This document shows, piece after piece, positions 1-8,761 of a DNA stretch of 20,261 bases; position 1 is the first letter of the stretch; every line of letters starts with the position of its first letter. A program made the translations under genes and the position numbers. This DNA is from Collodictyon triciliatum (lineage: Eukaryota > CRuMs): assembly GCA_043381765.1 (NCBI GenBank), contig JBHJMP010001248.1, positions 1 through 20,261 of the forward strand, read 5' to 3'. The notes under the pieces are model-generated. The model was given only the letters and a program-made list of their open reading frames with translations, was not told the origin of the DNA and searched no databases.

Positions 1-32
<32 letters not shown>

Positions 33-254
33 CTCCTATTTTTTCTCATCTCCTCAATCTAATAATATTTTTCTTCTATTTCGTAATCTTTGATATGAAA
101 AGTAACAAAATTTTCGTATGTTATGCTTTTGGTCTTAGTATAGCTATACCCTACAGTCATCAGAATCATTGCCTTTTTTTTTTCCTCCTTATTTACAGCC
201 TTAAAACTTTTTTTTTCTATCTGCTTTTTTTTTAGGTGGTTAATTACCTCATAC
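1..254. other. Left edge: poly-T and AT-rich sequence, no supported gene
   Basis: The window opens with a run of 25 T. The rest is AT-rich with several T runs of 7-10. A minus-strand open frame crosses 59-307, but it is lysine-rich, encoded largely by A runs, and overlaps the better-supported frame at 255-392 in a different phase. I see no conserved motif and treat this stretch as intron or intergenic sequence. Confidence 0.5.
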
Positions 255-392
255 CATCGCATGCACAAGCCGGGCTCTCTCTTGCTGATTTCCACACAGC
301 CGCTCAATCGAGTACAATACGAGGTACTTCAAAGCTATTCCGCTTTGATACGATGGAAGTCCCTCAATAAGGTGGTCTATTTCAAGACACAT
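255..392 (-). CDS. Unidentified coding-like exon just downstream of the tRNase Z gene
   Basis: Read on the minus strand, an ATG at 392 opens a 46-codon frame with ordinary codon use. It contains the stretches LPSYQSGIALKYLVLYSIER and GNQQERARLVHAM. The frame then meets a plausible splice donor (GTATGA) at 254. It begins only 112 bases after the tRNase Z stop and on the same strand, so it could be the first exon of the next gene. It could also be an internal exon, although no AG acceptor lies close upstream. The composition is amphipathic and helix-like, and I recognise no family. No convincing next exon is visible before the window ends. The frame is open and phase-compatible with splicing; that it is a gene is inference. 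Confidence 0.35.
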
Positions 393-504
393 AATAAACG
401 AAAAGCAATATCGAAAACAAAAGACACCAAAAAATAAAAATAAAAAAAAAGGTTAATTGGAGATGTCAGTAAAAAATAATAAAAATACGAATATTGGGAT
501 ACTT

Positions 505-1696
505 TTATTCGTTGGACTCTCCTTCTTCTCCTTGGCCAATGTCACTAAATAGATACTGAATTGATTGCCGAAGTGCGTCAAGACGAGGCAAGGATTTTCG
601 TGTGACTTTCATCATATCAAAGGCAACCCCGATTTGCAAGTCACAATCTCCTAACTCGGGCAAAACTGGAAACTTTGGATACCGCTGACTAAAATGGGTC
701 AGGAAGAGAAACTTTGCCCTCATACTACATGATTTGTTTAATTTTAATTTGATTTGAAGAAGGAAAAAAACATCTTTTTCCTTTTCCTTTTTTTTTTTGA
801 AGTCTTTGATGGCTTCTAGTAACAATTTTCAATATTTTCCTTCCATTTTTCTTTTTTAAAAACAAAGAAACAAAAAAAAAATTTAATTACAAGAACTGTA
901 AACTCTGTCTTGAATGATGTTGTGATGAAAGTAGACCTTTTTGCTGCTGACACAGCCTGTCCGATAGTGCTGTGTAACTTGGCTTCAGCCTGTTTGAATG
1001 ATTATTTTTTTGAGTGAAATGTAAGTATTATTTTCAACATTTTACGAATATGTACAAAAAAAAATTATTTTTTTTTGATAATTGGTTTGTAACATTTCTA
1101 ACCACCGCTTTTCATCGAAACATGAAGGAAAAAAAACCAGACATAAGAATATTGAAATTATGAAGATAAAATAAAGGAGACGAAGGCCTAAATATATTGT
1201 TGATAGTATTATTATGTAGTATCATAAAACAATAGGAACATCTGCTTCCAGGCCATCTTCAAAAGTTGAGTCGTGAATCAAAATATCACAATCCTCTCCA
1301 GCTGCAACAAGAGCCTCACATTTCCATGTATCTCCCGAACACCTTAAAAAAAAAAAGAGAGAGAGAGAGAGAGAAAAATATTATATAATTTTGTTGAAAG
1401 AATCCCTCATTATCATGTTAATCCGATTGCACGAAAATTTCTCACCAAAATTTTATAAATATGAAAGGATATTCAAAAAAAAAAAGCATGGGGTGTCATA
1501 CACAATTTTGTGTCCGTTGATATGCTGTGTAACAAGACCATATGACTCTTCGCAATGAACGACAGGGACCGTTTTGAATAAAGATAAACCCCGGGTCATG
1601 AAAAAATCACTAATGATATTGTTTTACTTGTTTTAGATTGAAATAAAATCACCACAATATGCTTTTCAAAAAAATAAGGTAAGAAAAGAACAACAA

Positions 1697-1749
<53 letters not shown>

Positions 1750-4700
1750 GAGAAGAGAGATTAAGCTGTAACCTTCTTGGGTTTTCTGCGAGGTAATCTC
1801 GGCAGTCATCAAATTCAAACAGCAAATCCCCATATACCGACGCAGCTCCTTCAAGCCACGAACGCAGCTGTACTGGTCCGATTACAAGCACTGGCGTACG
1901 TGGAAGGTCGGCTGCTTTGATGAGCTAGCAGGAAGGTTGCAAAGGACATGTTGAGACCGGGGCATAGTGTAGCATTAAAAGTTGGGCGGTGTGGAAATAA
2001 CAGCTTCTTCCAGCAGCGCATACACATCCATCACATATAAAGGACTATGGCCAACAATACCTCGTAGCGACGCTTAAGTATAGGAACTAATCCAAAGTTG
2101 TGGTCTGTGTGTACATGGGAAATCCAAATAACATCAAGCGATATAATGATTGAATCGGCCTTTGCACCTCCAAATATTCGAAAGAGTTGTCCGTACGACC
2201 CTTCTCCACAATCCAAAAGCATACCGAAACTATCTCCATAGCTCAAATATGTGCCGGTCACTAAGATAGAGCAATGAACACTTTACAAATCGTTCTAATA
2301 TACATGCTGGACTTGAACGTTTGTTATGGTTAAGTTTTTTTTTTTTAAAGAAAAAATAGAAATCATTTGTGTTAATTTAGAAAGAAAAAAAAAGTCGTTG
2401 TCTCGGATATTTTTTTATTTTCTATTTTTCTCGAGATAAATAATCGCACAAAAGGAACGAAATGAACATTTTGTGTAATAGTTGATTTTTTTTTCAAGTA
2501 TAGAGTTAAATGAAATATGTCTATATATGATTGCGATGAAGATGCTTGCATAATAATGAAAGCAAAGTAATTTTTTTATTTAATAATGACTATTTAACTA
2601 TATACCACTCCTGTAAGTGGACGGCTTTGCACTCCCTGTCCCAAGAAATACGAGAGTAAAGTCTGGGCAGCCATCCACTTGTTCCTGGTTTTCAGAAAGA
2701 AGCCTCTTTTGCTTGTATAGTTCGAGTGACGTTCGGAATTCCTCACCTCCGACTTTCCAGGCCTCTTCACTAATTAATTGCATGTCCATCGGGGATAATT
2801 CCTTCGCGTAAGGTAGCAAGCCAATACATGTAAGAGGAATACCCAGTCATCAAAATTTTCCTTTCTTTTTCTTTTCGATTATTCACTTGGTTCAGATATA
2901 ACTACATACATATATCCATGCAATTTACCTGAGTTTTATCAAGCCTTGTTGCCGATATGGGATATAGCTGGTATTTCAGCAAGTTACTTCCTCGCGTGAT
3001 ATTGTCTCCAAGGCTTGGCTCTATATCAAAGTAAAAATGCAAGGTATGGTCAGATGGAGTTAAACCTATGAATTTACTCAACCATTGATGGAGATAAATG
3101 ATATAGCTCTAGATAACGAATTGAGTCACCAAATGGAACCGACGGCTGAGAGTGAGCTATCGGGAAAATATCGCCATCAACTGTGCTAAGTCGAGCGGAC
3201 AAAACAGAAAATGTTTTGAACACAGGGAATTGCGAAGAGTTTCTGTTCACAATAACGTGCTGTTTCACAAGAATTAAAAATAAAGACACATGTCTTGTTT
3301 CAGTCACTTTCTTTTTTTTTTTTTTTCAAGTTACATCATTTTCATAGCATATATTCCAAAAGGCCGTTCAGGGTATTTTGCATTGAATGAATAAACAATC
3401 TAAAAAAATAAACGAAAAAACAAGAAAAAAGTAAGAGAAAAACGTACTAAGGTCGAGCTCGGAAAATGTGAGACCCATACTTGATACCTTTCAGAAAGAA
3501 AGACAGAATCTTCTGATATATGAAATACGATATTTGTTCGGCACAGATGTTCCCTTTCAAAAAGCTCTGAATGTTTTGGAAGAGATGCCAGATACTCAAC
3601 AGAGGGAATTTTTACTACGATGAACTCCTGCAAATTTACACAAAAAAAATGATGTAAATCAAATGGAAATAATGGTGATAACAATTTCATAGAATAGTTT
3701 CATGGGTATATGAAATTCAATAGTTCAATTTGAGTGCGCACCGGTCCTGGGATGGACTCTCCGACGCACTGGAAAGGCTGAATTGTTTCACCGGATTTGT
3801 TTTGCACAGGATTTCCCTTTTTAAGTTCCCCTGTATTGTTTGTTAATATCAAATTATGCAGAAAATTTTATGAATGCGATATTTTAAAATCGTTCATTTT
3901 CTTCAAGAGCGTTTACATTCCAGTTGAGAGCAGGATTTACATGAAACACATGATAAAACCCGTAAAATAATATCGAAAACAATATATACACATTTGCATC
4001 TGGGGAAACATACCCCAGAGTTTGCCTTTTGGTATTCCTAGCTTCTCAGCCTTGTCCGTATCGAATTTTCCAGGTATATCTGGCATTCTTAGTTTGTATG
4101 CAACGGTATCTAACAGAAAATACAGGAATATGCTGAGAATAAGCGCACCATCGAGGATAATATATGTTTGGACTGTCGTTTCTCTCCTCAACATAATACA
4201 TCGACTGGAAATATGGTTCTCACACGCGGTTTGCACTGAAAACCTGAAAAACTTTCACTAGAAAGGAAATACGGGGTCACTGTAGCAACGTCATCAACAA
4301 AAGTTTCTGGAGTTGAAGGGTCAAGCTCGATGAGCCTCAGCCTGAGTTCATCCTTGCTGAGTAATTTTCAAGGATTTGTCATTAATACTGCTCGTTCAAT
4401 CATAAAAAAAATTAAATGGCCAACGTGCTTTATATAAACACACACAAAATAGTGGTAGAAACGGACTAATGATTAAAATGAATCTTTTCTAATCACGACG
4501 ATTAAACGGTTAAAAAAAAAAAGCAATTCGGATATATTTTTGATGGTCATAAGACAAATGAGCGCACTGAGGAACTAATTCAGCGATGGCAGAATCGATG
4601 GAGGCAAGGCCGGGAGGTCCACGGACATGGATTATGGGGTGCGGGCAATCGGCAATCGTCATGAGCATGCCTGTGAGAAGGGTTAGAGAAGGAATACATG

Positions 4701-5336
4701 ATAAAGTTCGTGTATTTGTTAAAATTACTAAACGTATTGATGAAATAATATTTATTCTTTTTTAGAAAAATAATTGGAAAGAAAATTCTAGAGTAAGATA
4801 TGATGTGATATATTTGATATTGTGCAATAAAGCAACATCGGATCATTATTTTTTGGAGAAAGTTGATTGAGTTACAAATCACCATGGATTCCCGCTGTAG
4901 TTTCAGGGTGGATGTGAGTGAGAAACATGTCTGTTATTTTACTCATCCTCAGCTTCCATTCGATGCAAAAGCGTTGTGTTCCTTCGCCACAATTAAACAA
5001 ATATCTGATATGGTGGTTAAACGTCAAAAGCTGCAGAACGACTTGGTGTCATATTCATAGCAATGACAGCATAGATGTAATGTCAGGTAATATGCTTTTT
5101 CTCACGATTTTTTCATTAGGGGTTTAATGTTGTTTTTTTTCTAAAAAAAAAAAAAGGTTATATATGATACTATGTTTGTTTTTCCCAGTGTCAAATAGGA
5201 GATGGTGACAGGCGGGAGGCGTATCTGTGAGCCGATACCTTTTGTTGTCAAACACCGCGAGGATTCCGGGAGAAAGATCGCCAGAGTCGCAACCGAGCAG
5301 CTGCACAAACGCACGGGAGCACGGAAAGAGAGACAT
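505..5336 (-). CDS. ELAC2: Ribonuclease Z, long form (tRNA 3'-end processing endonuclease), 16 exons, 699 aa
   Basis: This enzyme cuts the 3' trailer from precursor tRNAs, in the nucleus and, in many eukaryotes, in mitochondria. Spliced exons: 5336-5239, 5004-4883, 4670-4568, 4356-4244, 4109-4014, 3830-3742, 3627-3448, 3259-3130, 3065-2929, 2801-2606, 2260-2061, 1924-1773, 1609-1502, 1342-1240, 989-937, 724-505. They total 2100 nt with every phase consistent. The N-terminal half is the degenerate metallo-beta-lactamase copy: [29 protein letters not shown], a GPPGL loop, [15 protein letters not shown]. The C-terminal half is catalytic: FLGTGSAKP (about 410), SHVHTDH (H470, H472, D474, H475), VVHC (H557), SGDT (D579), LIHDST (598-601), HST (615-617), THFSQRY (H637). 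The N-terminus [15 protein letters not shown] is short, with no clear mitochondrial presequence. An in-frame stop lies upstream of the chosen ATG. Least certain are the ends of exons 3 and 4 (4568, 4356, 4244). The family assignment is firm. Confidence 0.93.
1357..1374. repeat. (GA)n dinucleotide tract in a tRNase Z intron
   Basis: Nine GA units follow an A run. On the sense strand of the host gene this reads as a CT/T-rich pyrimidine tract ending about 10 bases before the acceptor of the exon at 1342-1240. It probably serves as that intron's polypyrimidine tract. Confidence 0.8.
1698..1743. repeat. 46-base poly-A (poly-T on the sense strand) in a tRNase Z intron
   Basis: An uninterrupted run of 46 A lies in the intron between the exons at 1924-1773 and 1609-1502. 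It reads as poly-U in the pre-mRNA. Runs this long are often mis-sized in assemblies, so the exact length is unreliable. Confidence 0.85.
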
Positions 5337-6031
5337 TATTTGCAGTCTTGTGTCGCTAGAAAACCCTTTGAAGCAGAGTGCTTTTGTCAGGCGGTTCCTG
5401 CGAAAAAGTCGGCAATCTCGGGTTCACAAGGAGGAACGCACGAAAGACAGCAAACTAAAAGAAAAGCGAAGGGACGAAGGCCTTATGGGTTTTGCGCGTC
5501 TGCTTGTCCCGTGATAATGTTTCAAGAATCGACCTTCGCCCAGTTTTACTTGCTCTTGCGCCGCCATTGCACTCTCGATGCGTTGAAATCCCACAACTCT
5601 CGCTTCTTTGAATAATAATCATAATAATGCCGCCTATTCAAATATGCGACGCTTCGAAGAGCATTCTTGGTCTGTTCTTGGTATTGTTTTGGGCGATCTT
5701 TTGTCTTGGCCCAACTTGGTATGATATGATATGATGTGATGTGATATGATATGATATGATATGATATGATATGATATGATATGATATGATATGATATGAT
5801 ATGCTATGATATGCTATGATATGATATGATGAAGATTAGATCACACAAGCAACTCTTGTTGTGTATGGCGTTGTTTTTCGATTCAGTATTTTACACAAAC
5901 GCGGCGTTGATTGGGTCAAAAGTTTTCGAAGAAGGCGACCCCCGCTTTTTTTTTCTTCTTTTTTTTTTTTTATGCTGCAAGACACAACCACCCGGGTGAC
6001 GAAGTCAAAGTAGGATCGGTTAGGGCTTCGA
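5337..6031. other. Divergent intergenic region between tRNase Z and the membrane-protein gene
   Basis: This 695-bp interval separates two start codons that point away from each other, so it should hold both promoters. The half next to tRNase Z (5340-5620) is less AT-rich than the introns and has open frames on the plus strand, but those are antisense to the upstream tRNase Z region and match nothing I know. The ATGAT array occupies the middle. I could not identify a TATA box or a named factor site with confidence. Confidence 0.6.
5721..5830 (+). repeat. ATGAT pentanucleotide array (22 units) between divergent genes
   Basis: One hundred and ten bases are built from 5-bp units ATGAT. Two GTGAT variants sit near the left end and two ATGCT variants near the right. 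The unit is not a multiple of three and the array is outside coding sequence. It lies about 200 bases ahead of the plus-strand start at 6032 and about 390 ahead of the tRNase Z start. Confidence 0.95.
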
Positions 6032-7842
6032 ATGGCGAGGCGCGGCTTAACTTGTGGCCCAGCTACTTCTGCTTCTGCTTCTACTTCTGCTTTTGCTTCT
6101 GCTTTGCTGTGCTGCGCCCTACTTGTGGGTTCTTCGCTTGGCTTCCACCACGGAGATATCGTGCCCATGTCACGGAAAGCGCAGTTTGAAGAGGTTTTCT
6201 TCCTCTCCTTTCCTCGTTCCTTTCATTTTCCTTTCATTTTCCTCTCATTTTCTTCATTCTTGGTTCTTCGTATTCCCTTTATTCTGGGCATTACGATCTC
6301 CTTTCCCAAACACATATTCCTTTTTCTTCTATTGTATATCAGTTTCCATCCTTTTTCTTTTATTTTTTTTCCAAGGATGTACTCAAATGAAGAGCATCGA
6401 CGCCATATCCTTTAAACTGAAAAGCCTCTGATAGGTCTTGCGATTTTAGTTCTTTTGGGAGTTTTGTAAAATACATCTTATTTACTTTCACTCCTTTATG
6501 AAGTTGTTGGACAACATCAATGCGAATACTTACATACGTGTCCCTATTTATTGTGCCTTTACCTATTCATAGCAACGAACGGACTGGATCGATACTTTTG
6601 GGCACCAATGTCCGCTTTTTGCAGTGGACAAATCTGTCTTCCTAAATACCCCAAAGAACCTCCCAACCCAGGCAGAGTTTAAAATGTACCACTTATTACT
6701 CTTTTTCTCATCGACAAATGCGCAATAATCTTTGTGATTTAAAATCTATCATTCATCATCTTAGTGTTTAGTACAATTAACTTTTCTATTTGCTTTTCCA
6801 TCATCTATATTTGAATATCATGTCCTAATTCACTCCCTCATAACCACTAACTTGTCCAAGGATGTTCTCATTTGCTGGCGGCAAAGTCAACACACCATGG
6901 ATACTTATTCGGAGCAATTCATCCACGCTAAACTTTCTAGAGTTCACATTTAGTCATCTCGGCGAAGATATTGTTGATGTTCGATGGAGAGCAGATTGTA
7001 GACATGACTTTTTATTTTGAAAAATTTACCCTATACTCATTTTCATTAACAATATATATTTATGAAATCCTCGTCTGGTTGAAATCTATTCTTGCTCTAT
7101 TAACATGATTTGCGTTATTGGCATAAAAATACATAGACTCAAACGAAGATGAACACAAAAATCTTCCGGCCATGGACAAAATTCAGTTGCTCTATGAATG
7201 GACGGAAGTAGTCGAAGAAGATGTCCAAAATGGACTTACCTTCCTGTTTATGGCATCATTTCTTACAACATTGCTTGTTATTTTGGGGTCCGTCAACAAC
7301 TCAGAACTGTTGTTCATTCAGTAAGCTAGAATTCATTTCATACATGACCCTCTTCCCCTTTTAGTATACGGCATTAATATCCTATTTTCGTTTTCTTCTT
7401 TGGATCGGATAAAGAGGGGGAAAATCATAATCTTGTTTTCATCCTATTGTATATATTATTACAGATATATAGCCCCTTTTTAAAAAAAATTGGAGAAAAT
7501 ACAAACATTTACAAATCCTCTTTTTTTTTTTTTTTTTACAAAAATTACTTAACACTGGGCATTTTCATTACAGGCCTGCTCCCATTCCATCGAATCTACC
7601 ACAGTATCCTCCTGCGCCTGCTATCACAAAATCTGAGGCAGTAAAAAATGTCCCTGTAAGAAACCAAACAAATAGTGTTTTTATCACGAATTTTTTTTTT
7701 TTTTGCAAATGATTGAATATTTTTAGTTTTCAGGCAATAAGTAAAATCAGCCTTATCCTTTTCCTATATTTTGCAGGAGTTGGCCCAAGAAGATGCATCT
7801 ACATACTATCCACCAAAATTGGTATCGGAAAAACAAGATTAA
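6032..7842 (+). CDS. Type I single-pass membrane protein, uncharacterised conserved family, 6 exons, 247 aa
   Basis: Spliced exons: 6032-6193, 6573-6685, 6861-6997, 7137-7320, 7574-7655, 7777-7842; 744 nt, all phases consistent, stop TAA. Residues 1 to about 36 form a signal peptide: a Ser/Ala-rich start and the core ALLCCALLVGSSLG. The lumenal part begins HHGDIVPMSRKAQF and continues DWIDTFGHQCPLFAVDK, then FSFAGGKVNTPWILI. One membrane helix spans about 171-190 (LTFLFMASFLTTLLVILGSV), preceded by YEWTEVVEEDVQNG. The tail (200-247) is Pro/Tyr-rich (PSNLPQYPPAP, TYYPPKL) and should face the cytosol. From memory, the layout and the HGD-(I/V)-(I/V)PM, W-D-(x)n-G-R/H-x-CP-x-FAV and YxWxE signatures match an uncharacterised plant family (for example Arabidopsis At1g65270). 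I cannot verify that here. Its function is unknown, and it is divergent from tRNase Z. Confidence 0.82.
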
Positions 7843-8761
7843 AAATGATAAACTGAATACAAAAAACCATAATGGAAGACCCGCAACCACATATTTTTCA
7901 TTCAAAGGGATATTTCTGGTTGTTCTAAGAAAATTATTTTCGCTGGTGGAGGGTATCGCAGATAACAGACTCATCGAAGCAGTCGAACACGAGGACTGAA
8001 GCATCTCAGGCATTTGTTGTGAATGCATTGGTTCAACACAGGACAAGTTGTTACTTTCATTTCCCTCTCAATCCTCCGCGACAAGGTTGTGTATAAATCG
8101 CAACTGGTTTGATTCAAATTCTTTATAAAGCGATGAGAGTGATATCGCCAATTTGATGGATGGTTTACTGTGGGAGATATATCTTACGACACATTCCCAC
8201 ATCTCTCTTCGTTTGCGGTCAGAGTAGCGAAAATGCGGGCGTGTTTCAGCAGGCTGTTCAGGAAGCTGTATTGCACGAGGCTTTCAAGCATGGATACATT
8301 GATTTCTTGTTCAGACGGACAATTAGAGCGAGGGAATGCGCACATACTCCATAAGTACGCACAGAATATGTCCTCTTGTGATTGTCCAGAGTGTTCCAGA
8401 GTCGTGGGTCATTTGATATTGTGCGCCAAACAGGATGTCGAATGCGCTGAGTCTGTTGGGAGAAGTTGTTATCTGTCACCCACACTCCCACATCGCAGTG
8501 ACACAGCTTAATGAGTGAATCAACAACGGACCAGCAAAACTTCGATCCTATCATAGACGTTAATCGGATTTACATGCTATCAAAAGTAAAACAACTCGCG
8601 CAGTTCTGCACTTGTAACCTACTGCATCCCCAAATCGAGAGTGGTGGTGGGATGAGACAAAGAATGGTGTGATTTGATGACTAATTGTTGATGTCTTTAT
8701 TAATTTCATTTCTTGCTGGAACAAGAGAAGCTTTTAACATTTCGCTTGACAAAAAAATTGC
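7843..8761. other. Convergent intergenic region with an unassigned, less AT-rich stretch (about 7980-8650)
   Basis: This lies between the stops of two convergent genes. From about 7980 to 8650 the sequence loses its homopolymers and looks compositionally like the exons. Plus-strand open frames occur at 8160-8354 (with FQQAVQEAVLHEAFKHGYI) and 8170-8511 (Cys-rich: SSCDCPECSRVVGHL). A minus-strand frame covers 8258-8554. None shows a known motif and they overlap one another. It could be a small multi-exon gene, a noncoding RNA or a decayed gene, and I cannot choose between these. Confidence 0.45.
8696..8701 (-). promoter_or_regulatory. Candidate polyadenylation signal AATAAA of the mitochondrial RRF gene
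   Basis: AATAAA on the minus strand lies about 60 bases beyond the mitochondrial RRF stop codon. The position is right for a poly(A) signal, but in AT-rich DNA the hexamer also occurs by chance. Confidence 0.35.

Noticed and set aside
59-307. Minus-strand 82-codon frame at the left edge
   Set aside because: It is lysine-rich from A runs and conflicts in frame with the better-composed stretch at 255-392. Joining the two would need a 34-base intron, shorter than any other here.
3066-3129. Apparent frameshift in tRNase Z between SVPFG and LTPSD
   Set aside because: A 64-base GT-AG intron (3129 to 3066) restores phase exactly, so there is no need for a frameshift or sequencing error.
5005-5030. 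An alternative acceptor at 5031 giving tRNase Z exon 2 the start [13 protein letters not shown]
   Set aside because: It pairs in phase with a GTGTTT donor, but the GTATCG donor at 5239 with the acceptor at 5005 gives [15 protein letters not shown], the exact family pattern. The longer version would replace the conserved FDxKRY.
6200-6400. Plus-strand continuation of the membrane-protein reading frame into a Phe/Ser/Leu-rich sequence
   Set aside because: This is T-rich intron read through after the donor at 6194; splicing to 6573 gives the conserved lumenal domain.
7753-8046. Minus-strand 97-codon frame with a hydrophobic stretch
   Set aside because: It overlaps the last exon of the plus-strand membrane-protein gene and its hydrophobic part is the complement of A-rich 3' flank.
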